Shown here: piece after piece, positions 53,295-62,021 of the stretch
Layout of the letters: each line of letters begins with the position of its first letter
Position numbering within the stretch: the stretch's first letter is position 1
NCBI RefSeq assembly: GCF_900107435.1
Contig: NZ_FNPZ01000002.1
Coordinates: 698,979-762,978 of the forward strand
Direction of reading: 5' to 3'
Length of the DNA stretch: 64,000 nt
From: Herbiconiux ginsengi
GTDB taxonomy: Bacteria; Actinomycetota; Actinomycetes; Actinomycetales; Microbacteriaceae
The notes under the pieces: model-generated
Seen by the model: only the letters and a program-made list of their open reading frames with translations
What the model was told of the DNA's origin: nothing
Database searches by the model: none
Made by a program: the position numbers and the translations under genes

Positions 53295-53361
53295 CATCGC
53301 GACCCGCCAAAATCCGCCCCATTCCGCCTGGATTCGGGGCGGATTTTGGCGGGTCGCGGTG
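53295..53361. terminator. Long stem-loop between convergent genes
   Basis: 23 perfectly paired bases (53298-53320 with 53336-53358), extended to 26 with one G-T pair, around a 15-base loop. The stem core is CCGCCAAAATCCGCCCC. It fills the gap between the diiron gene and the convergent aldo/keto reductase gene, so it may terminate both; no T-tract is obvious apart from the internal TTTT of the stem. Confidence 0.55.
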
Positions 53362-53365
53362 AGTG

Positions 53366-54342
<977 letters not shown>

Positions 54343-54346
<4 letters not shown>

Positions 54347-54726
54347 CGTGTTTCGGTCCTTTCTCGGTAGCCCGCGATCTTGTAGTCGATCGCGGCCAGG
54401 CTCTTGGTCATCTCGTCGAGTTGGGCGACCACCGACATCCGGTGGCGCAACAGCAGCTCGAGGCGCGCCTCCTCGGTGTCGTCGCCGCTGCGCGCGAGCG
54501 CCGCGTACTCCTTGATGCGCGCGATCGGCATCGCCGTGAGCCTCAATTTGGTGAGGAAGCGCAGCCAGCCCACGTCGGCGTCGGTGTAGCGGCGGTGCGT
54601 CGACGAGGCGCGGCCGACCGGGCGCAGCAGCAGGCCCTCACGCTCGTAGTAGCGCAGGGTGTGCGTGGAGACTCCGACCCGCTCGGCGACCTCGGCGATA
54701 GAGAGGAGGTGGTCGGTGACGGTCAT
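54343..54726 (-). CDS. MerR family regulator of the aldo/keto reductase operon
   Basis: A 127-residue regulator. The winged helix-turn-helix begins [32 protein letters not shown]-like ([26 protein letters not shown]), followed by a dimerisation helix ([29 protein letters not shown]). No cysteine sensor cluster is present, so it is not SoxR or a metal sensor; an organic or oxidised ligand is more likely. ATG 54726 is chosen because the promoter at 54734-54764 would start transcription right next to it. The longer frame to 54795 crosses that promoter and is rejected. Confidence 0.92.
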
Positions 54727-54733
54727 GATCTTC

Positions 54734-54764
54734 ACGATAGGACTTCGAGTGCGCTCGAAGTCAA
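54734..54764 (-). promoter_or_regulatory. MerR-type promoter with 19-bp spacer and palindrome
   Basis: On the minus strand TTGACT (54764-54759) and TATCGT (54739-54734) are separated by 19 bases, the over-long spacer typical of MerR-activated promoters. The spacer region carries the perfect dyad GACTTCGAG-N4-CTCGAAGTC (54741-54762). Transcription would begin about at the ATG at 54726, giving a leaderless mRNA. Confidence 0.75.
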
Positions 54765-54804
54765 AACGGTGGCAGGGTTCAGATCGAACGTCCATACTTC
54801 AGTC

Positions 54805-55239
54805 ATGAAGTTCACGAGCACGATCCTGGCCAGCGGCAAGACGGCGACCGGCATCCCGGTTCCCGAGAGTGTCGTCGAGGCGCTGGATGCCGGCAAGCGC
54901 ATCCCCGTCGTCGTCACGATCAACGGGTACAGCTACCGCAGTTCGATCGTGTTCTACTCGGGACAGTTTCTCATCGCGCTGAGCGCCGAGAACCGCACCG
55001 GGGCCGGAGTCGCGGCCGGCGACGAGATCGAGGTCGACGTCGAGATCGACGACCAGCCCCGCGAGGTCGACGTGCCGGCCGACCTGGCGGCGGCCCTCTC
55101 GCAGGATTCCGACGCGGCGTCCGCTTTCGCGGCCCTCTCCTACTCGAAGAAACGAGCGATCGTGCTGAACGTCGAGGCCGCGAAAACCCCCGAGACCCGC
55201 CAACGTCGGGTCACAAAGGCACTAGCCGACCTGGTCTGA
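54805..55239 (+). CDS. DUF1905 / YdeI-like protein
   Basis: A 144-residue cytoplasmic protein. The N-terminal ~90 residues match DUF1905 (FTSTILASGKTATGIPVPESVVEAL; VVVTINGYSYRSSIVFYSGQFLIALSAENR), and the C-terminal YSKKRAIVLNVEAAKTPETRQRRVTKALADL matches the bacteriocin-protection YdeI/OmpD-associated module. Function unknown. Divergent from the MerR gene; the start codon lies 40 bases from the MerR-type promoter, which may influence it too. Confidence 0.87.
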   Translation: MKFTSTILASGKTATGIPVPESVVEALDAGKRIPVVVTINGYSYRSSIVFYSGQFLIALSAENRTGAGVAAGDEIEVDVEIDDQPREVDVPADLAAALSQDSDAASAFAALSYSKKRAIVLNVEAAKTPETRQRRVTKALADLV

Positions 55240-55261
55240 CGACCACCCGAAGGCGCAGCCG

Positions 55262-55440
55262 AGATGGCAAGCTGCGGGCCGCGCTCGACGACCCAGGGTG
55301 AGCGCGTGGCCGGAGGGCTCGACCGCAGGCCGGGCCCTCCGACCGCACGCGAACATGTCGCCTCGCGCCGCAGAAGCGGCGGCGCGAGCAACGAGCGCCT
55401 GACCGGCCTCCGGCCGGCCGGGCGCGGAGTAGTGACGGAG
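55262..55440 (+). repeat. Interspersed repeat, copy R2
   Basis: Module A (GCGGGCCGCGCTCGACGACC at 55274-55293, then CAGGGTGAGCGCG) followed by module B with CGAACATGTCGCC and the CGCGCCGC / GCGGCGGCGCG stem (55341-55399), and a third stem (CCGGCC...GGCCGG). Only one module A copy here. It lies between convergent genes; no gene is seen in it. Confidence 0.85.
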
Positions 55441-55453
55441 CGGAGCCTATGGC

Positions 55454-55615
55454 TCAGTGTCTGCGCTGGCTCGGCAGCACCGAGAACACGATGAACAGCG
55501 ACGCCGAGACGCAGAGGATGCCGCCGAAGAACACCCAGGCGTTGGAGAACTGGCCGAAGAGGAAAAGTCCGACGAGGAACAGCAGAATCGCTCCGATTGC
55601 AGCGAGCACGTTCAT
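55454..55615 (-). CDS. Small two-helix membrane protein (53 aa)
   Basis: A short open frame starting at ATG 55615 with GGAGG seven bases upstream; ATG 55621 lies too close to that site. It encodes LAAIGAILLFLVGLFLFG and WVFFGGILCVSASLFIVFSVL, two membrane helices joined by QFSNA, ending in a basic SQRRH tail. It has no recognised family. The good ribosome site and clean hydrophobic pattern support a real gene despite its size. Confidence 0.7.
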   Translation of the reverse strand: MNVLAAIGAILLFLVGLFLFGQFSNAWVFFGGILCVSASLFIVFSVLPSQRRH

Positions 55616-55658
55616 TGTCATTCCTCCGTCGTCAGTGGCTTCCTCAATACTAGAGGGT

Positions 55659-56285
55659 GTGAGCGATCGAGCCGACGAGGTGCCGGGTGTGGTGGTGGGA
55701 GACGACGGACTCGCCCGGCCGGTCTGGGCATCCGTCGATCCGCTGCTGCGGGAGTACTACGACACCGAGTGGGGAATGCCGGTGCGCGATGAACAGGGCC
55801 TGTTCGAGCGGGTGAGCCTGGAGGCGTTCCAATCGGGTCTGTCGTGGGCCACCATCCTGCGCAAGCGCCCGGCTTTTCGGGCGGCTTTCGACGGCTTCGA
55901 TCCGGATGTCGTCGCGGCATACGGCGACGACGACGTGGCGCGCCTGCTCCAGGATGCCGGGATCATCCGCAACCGTGCGAAGATCACGGCCACGATCCAC
56001 AACGCCCGGGCCACGGTCGCGCTGCGCGACGACCCCGACGTGGAGGGCGGCCTGGCCGGCCTGATCTGGTCGTTCCAGCCCGCCGAGACGCCTGAGCCCG
56101 TGGCCTTCGCCGACATCCCCACCACCTCGCCCGAGTCGGTGGCCTTGTCGACGGCGCTGAAGATCAAGGGATTCCGCTTCGTCGGACCCACCACCATGTT
56201 CGCGCTCATGGAGGCCGCGGGCATCGTCGACACCCACCTCGTGGGCAGCCATCGCCGGGGCAGCTCGGGGGTCTGGGCGCGTTGA
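55659..56285 (+). CDS. tag: DNA-3-methyladenine glycosylase I (Tag-like, zinc ligands mostly lost)
   Basis: A 208-residue repair glycosylase. PVWASVDPLLREYYDTEWGMP, SLEAFQSGLSWATILRKRPAFR, LLQDAGIIRNRAKI and FRFVGPTTMFALMEAAGIVDTHLVG align block by block with E. coli Tag; the base-pocket Glu is kept (Glu55). The E. coli zinc ligands Cys4, His17, His175, Cys179 correspond to Pro21, Tyr34, His193 and Ser197, so three of four are missing. GTG 55659 is the start; an AATACT box just before it suggests a leaderless transcript. Confidence 0.87.
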   Translation: MSDRADEVPGVVVGDDGLARPVWASVDPLLREYYDTEWGMPVRDEQGLFERVSLEAFQSGLSWATILRKRPAFRAAFDGFDPDVVAAYGDDDVARLLQDAGIIRNRAKITATIHNARATVALRDDPDVEGGLAGLIWSFQPAETPEPVAFADIPTTSPESVALSTALKIKGFRFVGPTTMFALMEAAGIVDTHLVGSHRRGSSGVWAR

Positions 56286-56354
56286 TCGGCACGTTCTCCG
56301 GCGCTGTGCGTCCCGGGGCTCGCGATTCGCGCGCGGGTCTGGTTCGCTAGAGCC

Positions 56355-56684
56355 ATGAGCGACGAGAAGCAGCCGGAGATCGTCATCCGGAACGAACCCG
56401 ACAAGCACCGCTACACCATCGAGGCCGACGGCCACCAGGTCGGCTTCACGCAGTACACCGACCGCGGCCAGCAGCGGGTGTTCCTGCACACCGAGATCGA
56501 CCCGGCCGAGGAGGGGCGCGGCTATGGCAGCGCCCTCATGGCCGGCGTGCTCGGCCAGGTTCGCGAGGCGGGCCTCCGGGCGGTGCCGATCTGCCCGTTC
56601 ATGGCGGGCTACCTCGAGCGCCATCACGAGTTCGACGACGTGGTCGACCCGGCCACCATCGAGTTGCGCGCCTCATTGCGCTGA
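56355..56684 (+). CDS. GNAT-like N-acetyltransferase (COG2388 type)
   Basis: A 109-residue minimal GNAT domain. RYTIEADGHQVGFTQYTDR forms the first strands, HTEIDPAEEGRGYGSALMAGVL carries the acetyl-CoA pyrophosphate loop (EGRGYGSALM; the classical Q/RxxGxG/A), and VPICPFMAGYLERHHEF is the C-terminal block. This short subfamily has no established substrate. It follows tag by 69 bases on the same strand. Confidence 0.88.
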   Translation: MSDEKQPEIVIRNEPDKHRYTIEADGHQVGFTQYTDRGQQRVFLHTEIDPAEEGRGYGSALMAGVLGQVREAGLRAVPICPFMAGYLERHHEFDDVVDPATIELRASLR

Positions 56685-56750
56685 TTTCGGGAGGAGGAGA
56701 ACACGACGACGCGCTTGCACGCGGGTCGTTCGACGTAGCTCCTCCCGAAA
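56685..56750. repeat. GGGAGGAGGAG hairpin (copy 2)
   Basis: TTTCGGGAGGAG at 56685-56696 pairs exactly with CTCCTCCCGAAA at 56739-56750; the ~42-base interior can form a second imperfect stem (ACGACGCGC...GCGGGTCGT). The outer arms are the same sequence as the hairpin at 40761-40828. It lies between convergent genes (GNAT and VOC). Confidence 0.8.
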
Positions 56751-56756
56751 CGGCCG

Positions 56757-57140
56757 TCAGTCGGAGAGCGCGCTGAGGATGTTGCCCGACGGATCGAGGA
56801 ACCACACGATGTCGGGCCCCCTGTTCGCAGCCTTGCCCCGCAGCACGCCCTTCTCGTCGTGCGGCATCCCCTCGTAGCGCTCCATCGTGACCCCAGCAGC
56901 GGTGAGTTCGTCGACCGCGACGTCGATGTCGTCGACTGCGAAATTGAGGATGGTGAAGGTCGCGGGCACGTGGTCGTCTTTCGGGTAGGCGATCGCCGCC
57001 GCTCCTCCGGGCAAGGTGATCTCGAGGATGCCCATGCCGTTCAGCTTCACGTCGAACCCGAGGGTCTCGCCGTAGAAGACCCGGGCCGCCTCGATGTCGT
57101 CGACGCTGAATCCGCTGAAAGCGTGCTTCGTGGTGAGCAT
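56757..57140 (-). CDS. VOC family (glyoxalase/bleomycin-resistance fold) protein
   Basis: A 127-residue protein of two beta-alpha-beta-beta-beta units. FSGFSVDDIEAARVFYGETLGFDV opens the domain, ILNFAVDDIDVAVDELTAAGV the second half, and IVWFLDPSGNILSAL closes it with the usual metal-side D-P-x-G-N. The substrate cannot be told. ATG 57140 has a GGAGA site; the longer frame to 57191 would run into the operator at 57176-57192. Confidence 0.9.
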   Translation of the reverse strand: MLTTKHAFSGFSVDDIEAARVFYGETLGFDVKLNGMGILEITLPGGAAAIAYPKDDHVPATFTILNFAVDDIDVAVDELTAAGVTMERYEGMPHDEKGVLRGKAANRGPDIVWFLDPSGNILSALSD

Positions 57141-57175
57141 GATCGTCTCTCCTGTGTCTGTCGCCGTGGCCTTGA

Positions 57176-57192
57176 TGTGTACAGTGTCCACA
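57176..57192. promoter_or_regulatory. Operator-like palindrome upstream of VOC gene
   Basis: TGTGTACAGTGTCCACA: a 17-base dyad with one mismatched pair, 36 bases upstream of the VOC start codon. It matches the site in front of the TetR gene at 43761 in all but two of its 17 positions, and the shared bases extend to flanking GA and A. Confidence 0.6.
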
Positions 57193-57222
57193 ATGTCACG
57201 GACGAGGCCGCGCGTCCACCGC

Positions 57223-58821
57223 TCAGCCGACGGCCGCGTGCCGCCCCACTTTCGAACGCAGGTCCTTCCGCAAGATCTTGCCCGAGGTCGACTTCGGGAT
57301 CACCTCGATGAATTCCACCATGCGCACCTTCTCGTGCCCGGCGACCCGCTCGGCCACGTAGGCCATCACGATCTCTTCGTCGATCTCCGCCTCGGAGCGG
57401 CGCACCACGAAGGCCTTCGGTACCTCCTGGCCGTCGTCGTCGTCGATGCCGATCACGGCGGCGTCGACGACATCCGGATGCGTCAGCAGCACCGCCTCGA
57501 GCACCGCGGGCGCCACCTGGTAGCCCTTGTACTTGATGAGTTCCTTCAGCCGGTCGACGATGGCGTACACCCCGTCGCGGTCGACGGTCGCGATGTCACC
57601 CGTGTGCAACCAGCCGTCACGGTCGAGGGCGTGCGCGGTCGACTCCTCGTCGCGCAGGTAGCCGCGCATGACCTGCGGCCCGCGAACGAGGAGCTCGCCG
57701 GGCGCACTCGGCCCCTTTCGCGGCACCCGCACGGCGAGACCCGAAGCGGGGTCGACGACCCGGCACTCGGTGTTCGGCAGCGCCAACCCGATCGACGACC
57801 GGTCGATGTCGGGCCGGTCGACCGGAATGGCGTGCGTCACCGGGCTCGCCTCGGTCATGCCGTAGCCCTGACAGACGGTGCAGCCGATCCGATCCGCCAC
57901 CGCCCGGGCGAGCTCCCCGTCGAGCGGGGCGGCACCGGAGAAGATGACGTCGACTCCCGAGAGGTCGTAGTCGTCGACGAGCGGATGCTTGGCCAGGGCG
58001 ACCGCGATCGGCGGCGCGATGAACAGCCACGTGCAGCCGTGCGTGCTCGCGATTCTGAGGAACTCGGCCAGGTCGAACTTCGGCATGGTGACGAGGGCCG
58101 CCCGTTTCATCAACGCGAAGTTCAGCAGCACCGTGAGCCCGTAGATGTGGAAGAACGGGAGCACGGCGAGCGCCCGGTCGTCGCGCCCGAGCGGGATGAC
58201 CTGCTCGCTCTGCAGCACGTTGGCAACGAGGTTGCGGTGCGTCAGCATCACGCCCTTCGGATGCCCGGTCGTGCCCGAGGAGTACGGCAGCACGGCGAGG
58301 TGGGTGGCCGGGTCGAAATGCACCTCGGGCGGTGCCGCCCGGTCGAACAGGAGGTCGCGGAGCGAGGGGTGACCCTCGGCGCCGTCGATCACCACGAGGT
58401 GGTCGTCGGCGATGCCCACGGCCCGAGCGGCCTCGGCCGCCTGCGGCAGCAGGGGCGAGAGGGTGAACAACCAGTGCGCATCGGCGCTCGTCAACTGGTT
58501 GGCGATCTCGCCGACGGTGTAGAGCGAGTTGATGGTGGTGGCGGTGCCGCCGGCGCGCAGCACGCCATGGAAGACCGTGGCGAAGTCGGGCACATTGGGG
58601 CAGAGGATGCCGACGGTGTCTCCCACCGCGAGGCCGCGCGCGGCGAGCGCGCCCGCCAGGGCGTCGATCTGGGCGATCAGCTGCCGGTAGCTGGTCTCGT
58701 CGCCCGAGGTGCCGTCGACCAAGGCGATGCGGTCGAGGTCGGCCTCGTCGAGGTCGGCGAACAGCAGTTCGTAGACGCTCTCCGCGGGGATCTCCACGTC
58801 GGGATATGTCGATCGGGTCAT
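57223..58821 (-). CDS. Acyl-CoA synthetase (AMP-binding, 4-coumarate/fatty acid CoA ligase type)
   Basis: A 532-residue adenylate-forming enzyme. The P-loop is YSSGTTGHPKGVML, motif A3/A5 is QGYGMTEASPV, A7 DGWLHTGDIATVD, A8 RLKELIKYKGYQVAPAVLE, and the catalytic Lys is in STSGKILRKDL near the end. It activates a carboxylic acid to acyl-CoA; the binding pocket suggests an aromatic or medium-chain acid, but this is not decisive. GGAG precedes the ATG. ATAGC-N6-GCTAT between 58838 and 58853 upstream may be an operator. It could feed acyl-CoA to the reductase at 50103; there is no direct genetic link. Confidence 0.92.
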   Translation of the reverse strand: MTRSTYPDVEIPAESVYELLFADLDEADLDRIALVDGTSGDETSYRQLIAQIDALAGALAARGLAVGDTVGILCPNVPDFATVFHGVLRAGGTATTINSLYTVGEIANQLTSADAHWLFTLSPLLPQAAEAARAVGIADDHLVVIDGAEGHPSLRDLLFDRAAPPEVHFDPATHLAVLPYSSGTTGHPKGVMLTHRNLVANVLQSEQVIPLGRDDRALAVLPFFHIYGLTVLLNFALMKRAALVTMPKFDLAEFLRIASTHGCTWLFIAPPIAVALAKHPLVDDYDLSGVDVIFSGAAPLDGELARAVADRIGCTVCQGYGMTEASPVTHAIPVDRPDIDRSSIGLALPNTECRVVDPASGLAVRVPRKGPSAPGELLVRGPQVMRGYLRDEESTAHALDRDGWLHTGDIATVDRDGVYAIVDRLKELIKYKGYQVAPAVLEAVLLTHPDVVDAAVIGIDDDDGQEVPKAFVVRRSEAEIDEEIVMAYVAERVAGHEKVRMVEFIEVIPKSTSGKILRKDLRSKVGRHAAVG

Positions 58822-58937
58822 GATCTATCTCCTTCGATAGCGATTGAGCTATTTGACTACCCCTCACCCTTTCTCCGCAACTGTGTTGTTGCCGGGGGCC
58901 CGCGCGGCGCGGGAGCCAGCGCGGTACCGTCATCACC

Positions 58938-59915
58938 ATGAAAGCAGTCGTGATCCGCGAACCCGGCGACGCATCCGTTCTGGAGATCGGCGAGGTGCCC
59001 GATCCGGTGCCCGGCGAGGGCGAGGTGCTGATCGACGTGGTCGCCGCCGGGGTGAACCGGGCGGACGTGTCGCAGCGGCAAGGCCACTACCCGCCGCCAC
59101 CCGGATCTCCGGCGTGGCCGGGACTCGAGGTGTCGGGAGTGATCGCCGAACTCGGGCCCGGCGCCGCAGACGGCGGGTTCGCGGTCGGCGACCGGGTGTG
59201 CGCGCTGCTCGGCGGCGGCGGGTACGCCGAGCGGGTCGCGGTGCCGGCCGGTCAAGTGCTCCCCGTGCCGAAGAGCGTCGACCTGGTCGAGGCCGCCGGG
59301 CTGCCCGAGGTGGTGGCCACCGTGTGGTCGAACGTCTTCCTGCTCGCCGACCTCCGCGCTGGGGAAACGCTGCTCGTGCACGGCGGATCGAGCGGGATCG
59401 GCACCATGGCCGTGCAGCTCGGACGAGCCTTCGGGGCCCGCGTGGCGGTGACCGCGCGGTCGGCCGAGAAACTCGAGGCGTGCCGCGAGCTCGGCGCCGA
59501 CATCCTGATCGATTACACGCAGGACGACTTCGTACGGCGGATCAAGGACGAAGCGGGTGGTGCCGACGTCATCCTCGACGTGGTGGGTGGCGACTACCTC
59601 GACCGCAACGTGCGGGCCCTGAACGTGAACGGGCGCATCGCCAACATCTCCAGCCTCGGCGGCGGTCAGGCGAGTCTCGACCTCAACGCGCTGATGATGA
59701 AGCGGGGCACCATCCGCTCCACCAGTCTCCGGGCCCGGCCGGCGGCGGAGAAGGCCGAGATCATCGCGAGCGTGCGCGAGAACGTGTGGCCCCTGGTCGA
59801 GAACGGCGGCGTGCGCCCGGTGATCGGTGCGCGCTTCCCGCTCGCGCAGGCATCCGGAGCGCACCGCCTGATGGAGTCGTCGGAGCACGTGGGCAAGATC
59901 CTGCTGGTGGTGTAG
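58938..59915 (+). CDS. NAD(P)H:quinone oxidoreductase (zinc-independent MDR, PIG3-like)
   Basis: A 325-residue medium-chain dehydrogenase. AAGVNRADVSQRQGHYPPPPG is the PIG3/quinone oxidoreductase signature; the Rossmann motif is HGGSSGIGTMAVQLGRAFGARV. No structural-zinc cysteines are seen. It reduces quinones or activated alkenes with NADPH. Divergent from the acyl-CoA ligase gene, 116 bases apart. Confidence 0.92.
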   Translation: MKAVVIREPGDASVLEIGEVPDPVPGEGEVLIDVVAAGVNRADVSQRQGHYPPPPGSPAWPGLEVSGVIAELGPGAADGGFAVGDRVCALLGGGGYAERVAVPAGQVLPVPKSVDLVEAAGLPEVVATVWSNVFLLADLRAGETLLVHGGSSGIGTMAVQLGRAFGARVAVTARSAEKLEACRELGADILIDYTQDDFVRRIKDEAGGADVILDVVGGDYLDRNVRALNVNGRIANISSLGGGQASLDLNALMMKRGTIRSTSLRARPAAEKAEIIASVRENVWPLVENGGVRPVIGARFPLAQASGAHRLMESSEHVGKILLVV

Positions 59916-59917
59916 AG

Positions 59918-61819
59918 CTAGTTCTCCGCCAGCACGATGATGCGGTCCCCCGCGGTGAAGGCGATGCGCGCGGTCTTCGGCGGGTTCACGTGCACGCCGT
60001 AGGCTCGGGTGGCGTCGTGCGCGTCGGCAGCGATGCGGTAACCGATCGCGGTCTCTCCGCGGAGGAGTGCGGCCTCGGCCACCGTGTAGAAGTCGACCGC
60101 GATGCCGGGCTCGATGTAGGAATCCGCCGGTCGCAGGTAGATCTCGCTGCCCTCGCTCGAGAAGAGGGTGGCGAAGACCTCGGCCAGCAGCCGGTTCTCG
60201 CTCACCTGGGAGAGCATCAGGCTCACGAGCTTCTCGCTCACGATGAAATCGTCGGCGTTCGTGACCTCGGCGAGTTCGCGGTTGCGGTCGTCGAGCATCT
60301 CGCTCACCACGTTCAGGTCGACGTCGTTCCGTTCGGCGATGTCGCGCAGGTGCAACAGGGTGATCAGGGTGCGGGCGTCGGCGCGCTGGGCGGGCAGCGC
60401 ATCCTTCTCGGCCAGCACGATGATGTGGTCGTAGCGGTAGACCTCCAGGGCGTCGAGCGTGCGCCGACTGGTGGGATCGGCGCGTTCCACCGTGACGTCG
60501 AGACCCCCGAGCACCGGCAGCTCGGGGCATTCACCGGTCGCGACCACGCGCACCGTGGAACCGGCCGCCACGTAGTCGCGCAGTTCGCGGAGCATCATCG
60601 CCAGGCCCGTGTTGCACCCGAGCACGAGCGTGTGCTCAGGGCTCGCCTCGGTCGGTCGCGGCGCGACGATGGCGGATCGCTCGGGCGCCACGGGAGCGGC
60701 GAGCACGATGGTGCTGTCGTCTTCGGCGATCACGATGAGCTGGTCACCGGGCGCCAGCACCGTGTCGGCGGGCGGGTTGACGGCGACGGATGGCGCGGGC
60801 GCACCCGGGGCGGCGTCGACTCCGCTCGCGACGCCGATGACGGTCGAGGTGGCGAACGCCGACTGCACCTCGCCGTAGGTGCGGCCGACGAGCGAGGGCT
60901 GCTCGGTGAAGTAGATCTCGTCGCCGCCGAAGTCGAGCAGCTCGGTGTAGACCACGCTGAGGCCGCTCTGCCGGCAGGTCTGCACCGTGACCCGGCTGAT
61001 CAGGTCGCTCGCCAGCACCCAGTGCGTCTCGTCGCGGCCCACGAGCCGGGCTGCTTCGAGGTTGGCCGGGTCGTCGAGTTCGGCCACGATGTGGAAGTCG
61101 CCGTCGCGGCGGTGCGGGTTGTTGGTGAGGGCGAGGGCGGTCTTGATGACGGTGGAATCCGGGTCGTCGTCGCCCTCGGAGGCGAGGATGACGATGCTGC
61201 GGGCGTCGTGCGGGCTGCCGAGCTCGAGGTCGTTGAGATTCATCGGGTCGCCGGATCGGCAGATCACCCGGGTGCGACCGGTCTTTCCCGCTTCGGCGCG
61301 GATCGCATCCTCCATCTCGACCTTGTCGCGGTCGGCGAGCACCACGATGGCGCTGCGGCCGCGCGACTCGTTCGCGATGGCGAGTTCGCTCACGATCGAG
61401 AAGACCTTCGGGCTCCAGCCGAGGATGAGGGTGTGACCGGATTCCAGCACCCGGGAGCGGCCCTTGCGGAGCTCCTCGACCTTGCTGTCGAAGGCGCCGG
61501 AGATGATGCCGATGAGGCTGGCCACGATGATCAGGCCACCGATGGTGACCACGAGCATGAGGGCGCGGAAACCCCACCCCGAGTCGCCGCCCATCGTGCC
61601 GGGATCGAGGGTGCGCATCAGGTTGCCCCAGAGCACGTCGAGGAAGTCGGCCGAGGAGGCGTCGTCGGGGTAGGCGTGCACGACGTAGACCACGACGGCG
61701 AGGATGATGACGAAGACGGCGGTGGCGGCACCCAGGAGGAGCATGAGGGCGACGGTGCCGCGCGACATCCAGTCGTCGAAGCGGTAGCGCAGGCGTTCGC
61801 GCAGGGCGGGCTTGTCCAT
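59918..61819 (-). CDS. CASTOR/POLLUX-like ion channel with RCK domains
   Basis: A 633-residue membrane protein. Two N-terminal helices (GTVALMLLLGAATAVFVIILAVVVYVV and ALMLVVTIGGLIIVASLIGIISGAF) flank a short pore-like loop (DVLWGNLMRTLDPGTMGGDSG). The remainder contains two RCK/TrkA-N-like Rossmann domains: HTLILGWSPKVFSIVSELAIAN and HTLVLGCNTGLAMMLRELRDY. This matches the CASTOR/POLLUX family of plant nuclear cation channels and their bacterial relatives. It would conduct monovalent or divalent cations under ligand control. ATG 61819 has AAGGAG; the ORF upstream of it is a shadow. Confidence 0.88.
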   Translation of the reverse strand: MDKPALRERLRYRFDDWMSRGTVALMLLLGAATAVFVIILAVVVYVVHAYPDDASSADFLDVLWGNLMRTLDPGTMGGDSGWGFRALMLVVTIGGLIIVASLIGIISGAFDSKVEELRKGRSRVLESGHTLILGWSPKVFSIVSELAIANESRGRSAIVVLADRDKVEMEDAIRAEAGKTGRTRVICRSGDPMNLNDLELGSPHDARSIVILASEGDDDPDSTVIKTALALTNNPHRRDGDFHIVAELDDPANLEAARLVGRDETHWVLASDLISRVTVQTCRQSGLSVVYTELLDFGGDEIYFTEQPSLVGRTYGEVQSAFATSTVIGVASGVDAAPGAPAPSVAVNPPADTVLAPGDQLIVIAEDDSTIVLAAPVAPERSAIVAPRPTEASPEHTLVLGCNTGLAMMLRELRDYVAAGSTVRVVATGECPELPVLGGLDVTVERADPTSRRTLDALEVYRYDHIIVLAEKDALPAQRADARTLITLLHLRDIAERNDVDLNVVSEMLDDRNRELAEVTNADDFIVSEKLVSLMLSQVSENRLLAEVFATLFSSEGSEIYLRPADSYIEPGIAVDFYTVAEAALLRGETAIGYRIAADAHDATRAYGVHVNPPKTARIAFTAGDRIIVLAEN

Positions 61820-61930
61820 GGGGCTCCTTCGGCCGGGCTGCTCGAACCCTAGTGCCTGAGAACCGCTCACGTCTCGCCCCTCGTTCGGGGGCTGGCTGGT
61901 TGCTGCGCGGGCGCTGCGCCGTGCATCGAA

Positions 61931-61980
61931 TCGCCAAGACACGCCGCAACGCAAGCCCCCATACCGACAATTCTTGGCGA
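61931..61980. repeat. Inverted repeat TCGCCAAGA/TCTTGGCGA
   Basis: Nine-base perfect arms at 61931-61939 and 61972-61980 with a 32-base loop, in the 200-base gap between two minus-strand genes. It might be the end of the DnaJ-NERD transcript; otherwise nothing is seen in this gap. Confidence 0.4.
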
Positions 61981-62021
61981 ATGGGTGGCGGAACCCTTGA
62001 CGGCCGGGCACCAAACACAGC

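Noticed and set aside
61820-62021. Gene in the 200-base gap between channel and DnaJ-NERD genes
   Set aside because: Open frames here are shadows; only short inverted repeats are visible.
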